The notes beneath the pieces are model-generated. The model had not been told where the DNA came from. It did not search any database and saw only the letters and a list, made by a program, of their open reading frames with translations. A stretch of DNA of 64,000 nucleotides from Saccopteryx bilineata (taxonomy: Eukaryota > Chordata > Mammalia > Chiroptera > Emballonuridae): assembly GCF_036850765.1 (NCBI RefSeq), contig NC_089491.1, positions 189,911,020 to 189,975,019 on the forward strand, given 5' to 3'. Within the stretch, counting starts at the first letter, position 1. Each line of letters begins with the position of its first letter. The position numbers and the translations under genes are program-made. Of the stretch, positions 31,216 through 42,842 are shown one piece after another.

Positions 31216-32253
31216 TTCTGAAATAGGGACCCTGGAAGCAAACTCAGGATAGAGCAGGCTGGGAGCCTCAGCAGACCCAGGCACTTGGGGGATTTTTGTC
31301 TTCAGAGCTGCCACACTGTCCGTGGACATTCCATTTCTTCTCCATCAGGGCTGAGGGCACTCATGGTTGGACCCCACTTCTCCTTCCACAGAGTCACAAC
31401 CTTCCTGGGTTCTCGTGCTCCTTCGAGAAGCTGATTTTTAAAAACCTACCTGAAAAACATTCATATGCATACACAATTTAGGCTGTGCCTTCAGGAGTGT
31501 CCATAGGAGTCAGATTTAGCATTGGGGAAGGGAATGACAACATTCAAGAATTTAACCAAAAAAAGAATAGAATATGAAAAATATTAAAAACACAATGTTA
31601 GTCTCTTTTAATCCTACTATAAATAGTGCTCCTTCAGGCTGCACAGCCATTTCTGGTTTTTGAGATTCCTAGTATGTTAAAGATTTTATTGGCACTTTCC
31701 ATCAAGTTCCATCTTCTTCTGGTGTTGCCCTTCTGACCACGGAGCCTGGAAACCCTACTCTCTTTGCTTCCTTGCAGCTGAATATGAGTCACATTACATT
31801 GCACACATGCTTGCACATGACATTGAGAGCAGAAACAAGTCAGAGGCCCTCTATGACTGCTCTTGGGTATTTCTGTGGGTGGGTGAGGCCACTGCTGAGA
31901 GAGAATTTTCAGTGTCGAGCCACTAGCTGGGTGTCATTTGTTGAAATGACAGCAAGAACACATCACCATAGCTAAGTTTCTGTTTTGGAGACTTAGCTAT
32001 TGTCATGTGTTCTAGAACTCAGAAGCTTACAAATCACTGTATGGACCCGGGGAGTCACCTCTAAGAATGACTTGCAGAACTGCATGAACACTGGGCTTTC
32101 CTGGGAAGCTTCTGCCTCTGCATGGCCAGGGAGGTGGGGAAGCAAGTGCTGCCGCCAGGGTTGGCGAGTTTGTGGCTACAGTCCTCGATGAGAAAACTGG
32201 TGCCAAACACCCATGGGGCTGGTGACTGGTCTTAGAGCTGTCTCTCTCTTTTT
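31216..32253. other. intergenic, repeat-poor
   Basis: About 1 kb with no recognisable gene or repeat. Confidence 0.5.
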
Positions 32254-32580
32254 TTTTAATTTACAGAGACAGAGGGAGAGTCAGAGAGAGGGATACATAG
32301 GGACAGACAGACAGGAATGGAGAGAGATGAGAAGCATCAATCATCAGTTTTTCATTACGACACCTTAGTTGTTCATTGATTGCTTTCTCATATGTGCCTT
32401 GACTGTGGGGCTACAGAGACTGAGTAACCCCTTGCTCGAGCCAGAGACCTTGGGTCCAAGCTGGTGAGCTCTGCTCAAACCAGATGAGCCCTCGCTCAAG
32501 CTGGCGACCTCAGGGTCTCAAACCTGGGTCCTCTGCATCCCAGTTTGATGCTCTCTCCACTGCGCCACTGCCTGGTCAGA
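32254..32580 (-). mobile_element. SINE, type B
   Basis: T-rich start, GACAGACAGACAGGAATGGA, GAAGCATCAATCATCAGTTT, CACCTTAGTTGTTCATTGAT, and the tRNA-like head complement GTCTGACCAGGCAGTGGCGC at 32580. Flanks GAGCTGTCT and GATCTGTCT may be a diverged target duplication. Confidence 0.92.
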
Positions 32581-32599
32581 CTAGATCTGTCTTGTTGAG

Positions 32600-33000
32600 C
32601 TTCTGCAACACTGCAGCATGTTTTCATGACATAGCATGGAAGTGCTGCATGGAAAATCCTTGTCACCTACAGTTGTGCATTTATATGAGAATATCTTCAA
32701 GGACAAGTGTTAAGCTCTTGGATCAGAGGATATGTACACCTTGATAGATATTGCCAAGTTACTCTCCAAAAACGTTTTATCAGTTCACTTTGCCACCAAC
32801 ATTTTACATTATGTTTACTAACAGAGTAATACCCCAGGCATGACTTGAAAACATCTGTTAATCTAGTGAAATAACATTAGTGTGGTGGGAGGACTGATGA
32901 ATGCAGAGGAGCCCAACCCAGAAGGGTAGACACACATGCTACCCATCAGACCGACATCAGTTGATGAATGTTTATCCTTTGAATATCAACTTTCGTGTAA
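32600..33000 (-). mobile_element. ancient L1M remnant (part)
   Basis: The block TGGATCAGAGGATATGTACA, then ATATTGCCAAGTTACTCTCC and TTCACTTTGCCACCAACATT (32718-32805) is the antisense L1M ORF2/3' region. The remainder to 33000 is unassigned. It was interrupted by the type B SINE on its left and the type D SINE on its right. Confidence 0.5.
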
Positions 33001-33009
33001 CCAGTCTTT

Positions 33010-33180
33010 TTATTTATTTTATTTTTAAATTTTTATTTACTGATTTTAGTGAGGGAGAAAGGGAGAGAGAGAGAGTGACAGGAATGTCAATCTGTTCCCG
33101 TATGTGCCCTGACTGGGAATTGAACCGGCAACCTCTGTGCTTCGGGACAGTGCTCCAACCAACTGAGCTATCCAGCCAGG
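33010..33180 (-). mobile_element. SINE, type D (Ves-like)
   Basis: A-tail complement, a (GA)n tract, TGTTCCCGTATGTGCCCTGA, GAACCGGCAACCTCTGTGCT and the head complement TCCTGGCTGGATAGCTCAGT at 33180. Flanks CCAGTCTTTT and CAGGTCTTTT suggest a diverged target duplication. Confidence 0.9.
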
Positions 33181-33184
33181 ACAT

Positions 33185-33950
33185 AACAGGTCTTTTAAAT
33201 CTTTGGCAATATGAAAGGAGAAAAATGATAGCTTATTGTTGTACAGTGATTTTTCTTTGAGTGTTAATGATGGATATTGAGAAACGTTTTTGTGCCTCTT
33301 TTAAATTTGTTTTAAATCTTGAATTTTAAAAAGTTACACAAAATATCCCAGCATTGAGTTCAACAGAAATTTTTAAAGAGATTAATATGAGTCAAACCTT
33401 ATGCTAGGTTTTAGAAATAAAATAATAGTTTCCACTTGAAGAATTTATGGCATAGCAGGAAAAGCCAGGTATGTGCATGCACATACACACCAGAGGTCAT
33501 TTTCAAGCAAGGAGTACCAGGATTTCCATGACAAAATGAAATCGAGCACTTGTGAATACAGATGTGGGGAGAATATAGTGAATATAATGTTGCCAAATGT
33601 TCTCTCAAAGAGACAACAGCTATCATTTGGGCTAATTTAAAAATGAATGGAAAAATTGTCTCTACACTGTGCATATAAATGCATTATTTATTTTAATTTT
33701 TATGTTTTGGCATGTATAATAAACAGGACAGTAAAATATTGCTGTGTGGTTTCTGCCCTTTCCACAATATATTTTATGCAAGAAAATTTCACATAGAGAC
33801 TAAATAGAGGAAAGCTCTTTTTTCCTTCTCTTTTTCTCTGGTATCAGTGTAGACCTGATAAAATAGAGATTTAAATAAGGTTTAGAGTTGCATACCATAA
33901 TACTCCACATCTCCAGGATACAGTGAAAATCACCCATCATACTAAGTATC
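33185..33950. other. AT-rich interval, possibly more old L1M
   Basis: The first 150 bp may continue the antisense L1M (TGGATATTGAGAAACGTTTT). The rest shows no recognisable gene or repeat. Confidence 0.35.
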
Positions 33951-33952
33951 AT

Positions 33953-34430
33953 TTGCAAATATCTTCTTCCATTTGGTTGGTTGTCTTTTTGTTTTGTTGA
34001 TGGTTTCTTTGCTTTGCAGAAGTTTTTTAGTTTGATGTAGTCCCATTTGTTTATTTTTTCTTTTGTTTACTCAGGAAACATTGTCACAATAAACATTCAG
34101 AATATTTCCCTCACTCCCTACAGTTTCTTTGTGCTTCTTTGCAGTCTATCCCTCCTTCCATCCTTGCCACTGGTCTAGAATTTTATATAATTGAAAACAA
34201 TGTTATGTAAAACAATGTACTCTTTTTTTATCTGGCATCTTTCACTTGGCATAATAATTTTGAGATGCATCCTCATTGTCATGTGTGGCAATAGTTTGTT
34301 CCTTTTTATTGCTGAATAGTATTCCATTGTACAGATATACCACATTTGTTTATACACTTACCTGTTGATGAACATTTGGATTGTTCCCAGTTTTGAGCTA
34401 TTGTGAGTGTTTAAATCATGAGTGAGTGTT
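33953..34430 (-). mobile_element. old L1 ORF2 fragments, minus strand, internally deleted
   Basis: 33960-34075 matches the antisense ORF2 region found near 6900-6980 (GTTTGATGTAGTCCCATTTG). 34225-34400 matches the ORF2 C-terminus near 6240-6420 (ATTCCATTGTACAGATATAC; coding strand reads [13 protein letters not shown]). The part between is deleted or replaced. Confidence 0.75.
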
Positions 34431-34473
34431 GAATTTTCTCACATACTTTCTCTGTAGTTATTAAAATGATCAT

Positions 34474-34990
34474 TTAAATGGCTTAAATGCTCCAATCAAA
34501 AGGCATAAGGGCTTGACCAGGCAGTGGTGCAGTGGATAGAGCATCGGACTGGGACACAGAGGACCCAGGTTCAAAACCCCGAGGTCACTGGCTTGAGCAC
34601 GGGCTCATCTGGTTTGAGCAAAGCTCACCAGTTTAAACCCAAGGTTGCTGACCTGAGCAAGGGGTCGCTTGCTCTGCTGTAGCCCCTTGGTCAAAGCACA
34701 TACGAGAAAGCAATCAATGAACAACTAAGGTGCTCCAATGAAGAATTGTTGCTTCTCATCTCTCTCCATTCCTGTCTGTCTGTCCCTATCTATCCCTCTC
34801 TTTATCTCTCTCTCTGTCTCTGTCACAAGGAAAAAAAAAGACATAAAGTAGCTGAATAAATAAGAATACAACACCCATTGTATGCTCTCTACAAGATACC
34901 TACCTCAGAACAAAAGATGCACACAAACAAAGAGAAAGGATGGAAAAAAATATTTCATGCAAATAGAAATGAATAAACATGTCAGTGCAA
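34474..34990 (+). mobile_element. L1 ORF2 endonuclease-region fragment, first copy
   Basis: AAATGCTCCAATCAAAAGGC, then (after a SINE) CATAAAGTAGCTGAATAAAT and CAGAACAAAAGATGCACACA correspond to the L1 endonuclease region. A second copy of the same region lies at 35605-35800 in the same orientation. Confidence 0.75.
34511..34838 (+). mobile_element. SINE, type B, sense
   Basis: Complete sense-strand B copy: head GCTTGACCAGGCAGTGGTGC, B box GGTTCAAAACC, body CGGGCTCATCTGGTTTGAGC, then AGAAAGCAATCAATGAACAA, GTCTGTCTGTCCCTATCTAT and an A-run. Flanks AAAAGGCATAAGG (34498-34510) and AAAAAGACATAAAG (34836) are a diverged target duplication inside L1. Confidence 0.93.
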
Positions 34991-35254
34991 AAAGATTTGC
35001 CATGAAATATTTAAAATAATGAAAAGCAAGGACCTACAACCAAGACTACCCTATCGAACAAAGTGATCATTTAAAATTGAAAACAAAATAAAGAGCTTCC
35101 CAGACCAAAAAAAATTTAAAAAAGCTAAAAGCGTTTATTACCACCAAACAGATATTGTAAAAAAAAGTTAAATGGTCTGCTTTAATAAGAAGAAAAAAAG
35201 AAATAGAAAGAAGAACATAGGTATAAAGAATAAAATGGCAACAAAAAAGTACCT
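34991..35254 (+). mobile_element. L1 ORF1 C-terminal fragment
   Basis: TACAACCAAGACTACCCTAT, then AAATAAAGAGCTTCCCAGAC and TTATTACCACCAAACAGATA are recognisable as the C-terminal coding part of an L1 ORF1. It is degraded. It precedes the endonuclease fragment at 35605, as in an L1. Confidence 0.65.
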
Positions 35255-35265
35255 ATCAATAATAA

Positions 35266-35593
35266 ATTTAAAAAATTTTTAATTGAAGAGTCAGGAAGGG
35301 AGATAGAAAGAGAGAAAAGAGAGTGAGAAGCACCAACTTGTAGTTGCGGCACCTTAGTTGCTCATTAACTGCTTTCTCATATGTGCCTTGACCAGGGGGC
35401 TCCAGCAGAGCAAGTGACCCCTTGCTCAGGCCAGCGACCTTTGGACTCAAGACAGCAACCTGGGGATCATGTTAATGATCCTGCACTCAAACTGGCATCC
35501 ACCTGCACTCAAGCTGCCAATCTCAGGGTTTTGAACAGGGGATCTCCTCATTCTGGGTTGATGCTCTATCTACTGTGCCACTGCTGGTCAAGC
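35266..35593 (-). mobile_element. SINE, type B, diverged
   Basis: An 11-bp perfect target duplication ATCAATAATAA lies at 35255-35265 and 35594-35604. The body shows GAAGCACCAACTTGTAGTTG and CACCTTAGTTGCTCATTAAC, with the tRNA-like head complement GCTTGACCAGCAGTGGCACA at 35593. Confidence 0.92.
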
Positions 35594-35604
35594 ATCAATA
35601 ATAA

Positions 35605-36575
35605 CTTCAAATGTAAATGTCTTAAATATTCCAATCAAAAGACATAAGGTAGCTGAATAAATAAGAAAACAAGACTCATATATATGCTGTCTATAAGAGG
35701 CCTACTTCAGAACAAAAGATGCACACAAACAAAAAGAAGGGATGAAAATAAATATTCCATGCAAATAGAAATAAATAAAAAGCTGGGTAGGAATATTTAT
35801 ATCAGTCAAAATAGACTTTAAGCAAGAGACAAAGAAAGACACTACATAATAATAAAAGGAGAGATCAAACAAGAGGCTATAACCCTTGTAAACATTTATG
35901 ATTTATGCACCCAACATAGGAATACCAAATATGTAAAGCAAATCCTGATGGACATAAAGGGAGAGATCGATGCTAATATAGTCATAACGCGGGATTTAAA
36001 TACTCCATTGACATCAGTGGATAGATCCTCCAGATAGAAAATCAACAGCCTAAGTGCCCATCAGTAGATGAGTGGATAAAAAGCTGTGGTACATTCACAC
36101 AATGGAATACTACTCGGCAGTAAAAAAGAAAATCTTACCTTTTGCAACAGCATGAATGGACCAGAAATTATTATGCTAAGTGAAATAAACCCGGCAGAGA
36201 AAGAAAAATGCAATATGGTCTCATTTATATGTGGAATCTAATCAATAAAATAGTTTAACAAGCAAAATAGAAACAGAAGCATAGATACCTAGAACAGACT
36301 GACAGCTGTCAGAAGGGAGGGGTGGGGGAGCTGGGTGAAAAAAGTGAAGGAATTAAGGAAAAAATATATATGATGCATAGACATGGACAACAGTATGATG
36401 ATAGTCAGAAGGAGAGTGGGGGAGGAGGAGGGAGAAATGGGCAAAGTGGGGATAAATGGGAACAGAGAGAGACTTGACTTTGGGTGGTGAGCGCCTGATG
36501 CAGTGTTCATTCAGCTGTACACTTGAAATCTGTATGTCTTTATTAACCAATGTCACCCCAATAAATTCAATGAAA
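35605..36575 (+). mobile_element. L1 fragment: endonuclease region joined to 3' end
   Basis: 35605-36019 carries the endonuclease region through the GDLNTP-like site (CGCGGGATTTAAATACTCCA near 35987). At about 36020 it jumps directly to the ORF2 C-terminus (GGTACATTCACACAATGGAA), then the 3'UTR and terminus AACCAATGTCACCCCAATAA at 36545. About 3 kb of ORF2, including the reverse transcriptase, is missing. Confidence 0.8.
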
Positions 36576-36591
36576 TAAAAAAATGCATCTT

Positions 36592-36926
36592 ATAGGAAGC
36601 ATTAGGCTTGCTGTTACATAGTTTGTGATCATCTCTGCCTTTTAGTAGTTATATTTACTACATTAGTATTTCAAGTAATTCTTGATATAGTTGGATTTAG
36701 GTCTACTCTTTAAAAATTTGTGTGTTTTTTTGTTTGTTTATTTTCCTTTCTGTTCTCTTTTATCCTAATTTGGACTATTTTGAACATTTTAAAGTTTTAT
36801 TTTGCTTTATTTATTAGTTTTTAGCCATTTTCCATAGTTTCCTTAGACATTATATGTGTATCCTCATATTTTCATAGTTTAGAGTTCATACTGTAATACT
36901 TCATATAAAATGTAAAATACTGCCTG
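36592..36926 (-). mobile_element. ancient L1-like DNA, part 1
   Basis: Antisense to ancient L1 ORF2-side sequence, with T-rich phrases such as TATCCTAATTTGGACTATTT. Diverged; no frame. Confidence 0.4.
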
Positions 36927-37050
36927 GACTGGGTAGTTTGGTTGGTTAGAGCATAGAGGCTGCTGTTTGATTCCTGGTCAGGAGCAGATTGATGTTCCTA
37001 TCTCTCCCTCCCCCTTTCTCTCTCTAAAATCAATATAATAAAAATTTTAA
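36927..37050 (+). mobile_element. SINE, type D (Ves-like), degraded
   Basis: GCCTGGACTGGGTAGTTTGG, GGTTAGAGCATAGAGGCTGC, TTTGATTCCTGGTCAGGAGC, GATTGATGTTCCTATCTCTC and a tail with AAAATCAATATAATAAAA. It is the sense-strand form of the Ves-like family with a shortened middle. Confidence 0.85.
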
Positions 37051-37064
37051 AAATGCAAAACCCT

Positions 37065-37930
37065 GCAACTGTATAGATTCATTATAAACCTTACAGAAAT
37101 GATATTTAATTTTTGCTTTTTAAAGGAAGAAAAAGTAAATTTTTGCATTTATTATTTCTGATAATCTTTATTTTTTTCTTAAAGATCTAAGGTTCACTTT
37201 CATATCATTTCTTTTTGGAATGAGAAAATTCCTTTGATATTTTTTATAGTAGTGATAAATTATTGTAGTCATTTTTTTAATTTGGAAAATGTTTTTTTTT
37301 CTATTTAAAAATTCTTTAAGCAGATTAAAACCTTTTCTTCTATAAGATCTAACATGCTTTCAGTGATATCCAGTATATTTTTACCTGAGACATTAGATTT
37401 TTCCCTAGAGTTCCAATTTGGGTCTTTAAATATATCTTTCATGTCTCACCTTTAGCTTGGCTATGCTTTCCTCTACCTTCTTGTGTATATAGAGTATGAC
37501 TATTTTAAAGTTCATTCATTGTGTTAGTGTCTTCATCTACTAATTCAACCATCTGTGCCATATCTGAGTCTTTCTGTTGAATGATTTTTGTCTTTATTAT
37601 GATTATATTTCCCTGCCTTTTTGCATGCCTGGTAATTTTAAACTGGACTCCAAACATTGTGAATATCATCTTTTTGAGTGCCAGATAATTTTGTGTCCTG
37701 CTAAAAATTCCTGAGGTGGTTTTTTTTCCTGAGGTTGTTTTTATTTATTTATTTATTTACTTACTTATTTATTTATTTATTTATTTTTGTAGGGTGCAGT
37801 GAGTTACTTGGAAACAGTAATTGTCAGATGAAGATTAAATATCAGCTTTACTACTGATCAAGCTGGTTGAAGGCTTTGGCTTTGAATCTGTGGGCTTGGT
37901 AATTCTTCCCTCTAAATTAGACAGTCCTGA
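37065..37930 (-). mobile_element. ancient L1/HAL1-like DNA, part 2
   Basis: GATATCCAGTATATTTTTAC, TTTGGGTCTTTAAATATATC, TTTGCATGCCTGGTAATTTT and TTACTTGGAAACAGTAATTG occur in the order known from ancient L1-related repeats in reverse orientation. A (TTTA)n tract interrupts it at 37741. Confidence 0.5.
37741..37787. repeat. (TTTA)n microsatellite
   Basis: About eleven TTTA units with two TTAC variants near the middle. Confidence 0.95.
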
Positions 37931-38139
37931 ACTTAAATACTGACCATACAGTCACCTGTCCAGGAGGTCCATAGTAGGGCTCCTCCCTTCACCCCTCACC
38001 CATGGCGAAGGGCAGAGGGCAGATTGATGTGCCAAGTGGGACAAGCTCAATTCTTTCTCCAGGCCCACTGGAAAGTGGAATAATGAGGCCAGGAAGAGAG
38101 TACAGTGGAGCTTTTCACATACAAACAAGAGGACTGGGA
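37931..38139. other. short intergenic interval
   Basis: Nothing recognised. Confidence 0.45.
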
Positions 38140-38267
38140 AAGCCCTGGCTGGATGGCTCGGTAGAGCATCTTCCCAAAGCACAGAGGGTACCGGTTCCAT
38201 CCCTGACCAGGGCCCATACAGAAATAGATCAGTATTCCTCTCTCTCAAATCAATAATAATAAAAAAA
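38140..38267 (+). mobile_element. SINE, type D (Ves-like), sense
   Basis: AGCCCTGGCTGGATGGCTCG, AGCACAGAGGGTACCGGTTC and CATCCCTGACCAGGGCCCAT, then ATCAGTATTCCTCTCTCTCA and a tail AATCAATAATAATAAAA. Slightly shortened. No clear target duplication. Confidence 0.88.
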
Positions 38268-39349
38268 GAGTGGGGAATATGTGCCCATCCAACAAGATGG
38301 GCTTTAAAGATAGCAGGTGAGGTACCTACAGAAAAGCACAGAGTGAGGAGACAGGAGCACCTGACCCAAAGCCTGAAGACCACCGGTTTTCAGATGCTGG
38401 ACTGGGAAAGAAGGTTCCTGTGAAGGACAGCAGAGAAGAAACCAAGGGTGTTATAGAAACAAAGGGAAGATATTTCCAGGCAGAGGGAGCAGGTGGCTGT
38501 GCTGACACCTGCTGAGTGGCTGAGAAATATGGGGGCTCCCCACCAGAGCTGTGGATTGCTGTGGTAGGACATGGGCAAAGAACCTATCAAACCACAGACT
38601 GGCACACTTCTGACTTCCTCAGCCATGAGAGCATGGAGAATTATTTACCCTGAGTCTCGGAGGAAGATTTATGGGTTTATGGGCGTTAACATTTACAGTA
38701 CTTAGACTCTACTTTTCTAATGCTGAATGGAAAACAGTTCCCAAAGATAAACACAGGTAAGGTGGAAGGCCACAACTCTTCCTATGGCTTGGTTTAGCTT
38801 CAATACAAGAACTAGTAACCACAGATTTTCTTGGCAATATGTCATGTCTACTCAAAGTCTTATTAGTCCTTTAGATATACTTGGACAGCAGGTGAAGGCA
38901 AATATTTTAACCTCATTCTAAAGAAAAAGGGATGAGTTAGAGAGAAGCAGGGGCCTTTCTCCTGGAATCCTGGGGATGAGGTAGTACCCCCTCTTGGCAT
39001 GTAGAAACTGTCCACTGTAGCAGGAGTGAGGAGGACATTGCCACAGACGAAATCGCCATGTGGAGCCCTCCAGTGACACAGCCTGAGACTTCAACAGATG
39101 TTTTCTTGCTGGTGGATGATGTAACTTGTCTCTATTTGGATTTTATTCATTGTATGAAATAAGGAGTTTTCCAAGGTATTATTCGTGGAAGTGACACCGT
39201 CATCTCAGATATGACCAAAACAGTCCGGCCAACTCTGTGTTTTAGGGAAGAAACCTAGAGGAAATGAATAAGATGAACTGAAAGTATAAGTGGACCTAAG
39301 AGTATATCAAACAGTGGAGTCTGCCTATTATAAAATTGTCAGTCTTTGC
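38268..39349. other. intergenic, repeat-poor
   Basis: About 1.1 kb. The part 38380-38510 faintly resembles ancient L2-like repeats (CAGGCAGAGGGAGCAGGTGG). No gene is recognisable. Confidence 0.45.
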
Positions 39350-39359
39350 CTGAAGGATG

Positions 39360-39542
39360 TTTTTTAAAGATTTTATTTATTCATTTTAGAGAGGGGAGAA
39401 AAAGAGAGAGGGAGAAAGAAGGGTGAAGGAGCAAGAAGCATCAACTTCCAAATGTGCCTTGACCAGACAAGTCCAGGGTTTTGAACCAGCGACTTCAGCA
39501 TTCCAGATTGATGCTTTATCCACTGCACCACCGCAGGGCAAG
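39360..39542 (-). mobile_element. SINE, type C
   Basis: A 10-bp perfect target duplication CTGAAGGATG lies at 39350-39359 and 39543-39552. The body shows AGATTTTATTTATTCATTTT, AAGAAGCATCAACTTCCAAA and CCTTGACCAGACAAGTCCAG; the tRNA-like head complement ends near 39542. Confidence 0.93.
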
Positions 39543-39564
39543 CTGAAGGATGGATTTTGGTCTA

Positions 39565-39690
39565 CCCATTCATGCACTCACCCAACAGAACCTACTGTGT
39601 GCCAAGCATTGTGCTAGGTTCTCTAGCAGTTACAAAGATGAGTATAATGCATTTCTGCCTCGAAGATGTCCTTGTTCATATGAGGACACC
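39565..39690 (+). repeat. ancient L2/MIR-like fragment
   Basis: CCTACTGTGTGCCAAGCATT followed by GTGCTAGGTTCTCTAGCAGT and TACAAAGATGAGTATAATGC is a common mammalian interspersed-repeat signature. The exact family is uncertain. Confidence 0.45.
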
Positions 39691-39739
39691 CTGGAGGTGT
39701 CTTCGATCAAATCACACTTTGGATACTAAATGCAAGCAA

Positions 39740-40350
39740 CTCAACATGTTTGTGTTAAATACTAAACATGCAACTACCATGCCAAGCAGCAACTGCATTC
39801 GGGCATTTATCCCAGAGAAATGAAAAAGCTAAGTACACACAAAAATTTGTACTCAATTTGTATAGTTTTATTTGTGATAATCCTACCTTAGAAAACAATC
39901 TCGATGTCCCTGAACTGGAGGATGGTGAAACAAACTGCAGTGTGCCCATCCCAGAGGGTGGGTACTCCTCAGTAATAGAGAGGAACAAAGTACTGGTGCA
40001 TGAAAAAACTTAGATGATGCTTGAGGGAATTATGCTAAAAATACATAGTACATGATTCCATTGATATAATATTCCAGAAATTATAAGATTATAGCAGTGA
40101 AAAGTGTATTAGTGGTGGCCAGGACATAAGGACAAGGCAAGGGAGGGAAGAGGGAGGTAATAAACAGCCTAAGGAAGGATCTTCATGGTGATTTAACTGT
40201 CCTGTCTGTTGACTACATCAATGTCAGCTCCTACTTGTAGAGTTATACTATAGTTTTTCAAAAATGTTACTACTGGGAGAAACAGAGTGAAGATTCACTG
40301 GATCTCTCTGTGTATATTTTTCCTTATAAATGCAATTTTGACTCCACTTC
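39740..40350 (+). mobile_element. ancient L1M ORF2 C-terminus and 3'UTR
   Basis: Sense-strand L1M: TCCCAGAGAAATGAAAAAGC, ATCCCAGAGGGTGGGTACTC, TGAGGGAATTATGCTAAAAA, ATGATTCCATTGATATAATA and CACTGGATCTCTCTGTGTAT follow the expected order. No coding frame survives. Confidence 0.7.
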
Positions 40351-40399
40351 CTGTGATAGGGGTAGCTTCAAATGAGTTTCTGACATTCTTTGGAACTTA

Positions 40400-40545
40400 G
40401 TTTCTACATTGAAAAATGTGAATATTAATACTAGCTACATCACAGAATTCTTTGGAGGAATACAAGAATCTGTACACATAAAGCACATGTGAGGAACAGT
40501 GCCTGGCACCATAAGCAAGCATTTGATCAATGGGAGCTGTTGCTG
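40400..40545 (+). repeat. MIR element, sense, 3' half
   Basis: GTGAATATTAATACTAGCTA, ATAAAGCACATGTGAGGAAC and AGTGCCTGGCACCATAAGCA mark the MIR core and 3' end. Confidence 0.8.
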
Positions 40546-41773
40546 TATCCATCTTAATACCAGTGTGATAGGTGAGAACTCTCTCAAACTGAGAGACTTA
40601 CTCAACTCATTCAGCTAGGCATAAGAATCAAGCCTGGATATGAATTATGGGTAGGAATTGAATATAGTGCATTGCTCAAGCAGAAAAGGCTAGAGCCAAA
40701 TCCCTGGCCTCTAAGCATATGCCAAGTGTACTGGAGGTTGGGACTGTCCATGGTACTCAGGGACCCACAGGCTATGTGAGAGTGGTGGAAGGGGGATAGG
40801 AGTGTAGTAGGACATACGGTTGAAAGAAAGAATGAGAGATGGGGTCAGACTGTAGAGAACTTTGCTGGCAACTTATTTAAAGAGTTTGATAAAGAGACAG
40901 AGAGAGGAGTAAGTAAGAAAAACATAGGAAAAAAATGGAATTAACATATATTTAATTCCTGGAGTTTGACCAAATAATTCCAAGTGCTGATACTGTGGCA
41001 AACAAGATCACTTTTAAAAGCAATATGATAAACAGTTATATTATGGAGATTAGCAAAAATATGAAAAGTCTTAATGTTAGGTTAATATTGAGATAAAAAT
41101 TTTTAGGGCAGCACTATAAACAGATACAAAAGTATAGATGGGTTCCAAAAAGCTGGTGACTCAAGAGAATGTCTCCAATGATAAAAACTAAATGACATTT
41201 CATGAAATGTTATATTTTTTTAAAGTTAGCATAAGTTTTTGTAACTACATAAACTGGCTTTCTAATAGGGAAAATAAGAGCTATCTTACATTTGATGTTG
41301 CTTTATATTGGGCATAAGAGGTTTAGTATATTATAATATTGACGTGGAAATGATTACTGTTAAGAGAAAAAATATTTAAACAGCATATGTCATATCATTT
41401 TCATAATGAGAATATGTCTTTCTATACAAAGCTACCTCTTGAAAGATATTCACCAACATATTGACTGCAGTTATCACTAGATGGCATGGCATTTAAGGGT
41501 AACTTTATTGTTTCATGTTTTCCTCTCTGTAAAAATTCTCTACAACAAACATTGTAATAATTTTGGTATTAGAAAAATAAAGGACAAGAAATTTAAAAAA
41601 AGAGTTTGGCATAAAAATAATGTGGTCAGTCTATAGGTATTAAGTGTCATGCACAAATCCTTTCTGGGAAATCAAATATTATTCTGTAACATGTATAACT
41701 ATGTATCTGGGTTGCAAATTTGGATGTGAAATAAGAATCTTGAACACAGTCTTTGATGAGAGAAGCAGAGTTC
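40546..41773. other. intergenic; 41420-41600 resembles an old L1-type 3' end
   Basis: No gene. CTCTACAACAAACATTGTAA followed by TAATTTTGGTATTAGAAAAA near 41540 resembles the 3' end of an ancient L1-type repeat in sense orientation. The rest is unassigned AT-rich DNA. The segment ends at the L1 target site 41774-41787. Confidence 0.4.
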
Positions 41774-42842
41774 AAAAGGTTAAGGGAAGGGACATCAGAG
41801 TAATGGCAGCATGAGAGATACTCCTAATCTCTCCACTTGAAATTTCAACAAATTGAACAACTATAGCACAGCAAAGAAATCCCAGGTGGGATTTCTCAGG
41901 TATGCCTGAAAGATCCACACACTGAATGGACCAAAGGCAGGACAGAGTAAAAAGGGGAGTGGAAGATAAAACACACTCACAATGGGATTTGGAAAGGAGA
42001 CAGACCTGGAGTGACTGGGGTTCTTTTTCTCTGCTGAACTGTAGGGAGGAGGGAAGCTCAGGCTCTCTGGATTTTGTCTAAGGGGTACAGAGAGGGAAAC
42101 TTGGAGTGAATGGGCCTCCTTCTTCCAGGAGGAACAGTGAGACAGAGGGGCAGAGATGGAGATAAACCAAAGTGGCCAGAGGGTGGGGTCACAGCTAGTG
42201 TTCCTGTGGTCTGCCTGTAGCCCACACTTGGAAGAGACAGAGAAAGCTAAAGTGCAGCCTCTACTTCCCAGATCCTGCCTCCCTCAACTCACCATATGGA
42301 GAATGGCAGAGACAAACCCCCACAGCTAGCTCTCCCTGAAGAATAGAGATACTCCACATCTGGTCCTCAGGTTTGTTGAGATGTGGGAAGAAGCACTTGG
42401 AAGCCTGAGATCATTAATGCTCAAGTGATAAAGCCAGAAAACCCTCACAACATGCCCCACCCATCAATGCGACTGTGATTCCACCTACACCATAGCAACA
42501 ACAGCAACATCTAGGTGGTGGACAGCCTAGGAACTTCACAGAGCTAAAAGTTGTAATACAGCAGCATCTACTGAAAAAACCAAAATTTATTTTTCCTTTT
42601 TCCCCTTTTTTCTTTCTTATTCTTTTTTTCTCTTTTGAATTTCATCTTCTTTAATTTTTATATTTTTTATTCTTAATTTTTGTGGGTGTTCTGTTTTTTT
42701 TTTGTTTGTTTGATTGATTTTGATCTTTTCTTCTGTGGTTTTTCTTCTTGTCATAATATTTTAAATTTTTATTGTATTTTTTACTTTAATTTTTTGTGGG
42801 TTTTTTAACTTTTTTTAAGGTTCTTAATGATACCACTCTAAA

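Noticed and set aside
37741..37787. CRISPR-like or satellite array
   Set aside because: A plain tetranucleotide microsatellite with no spacers.
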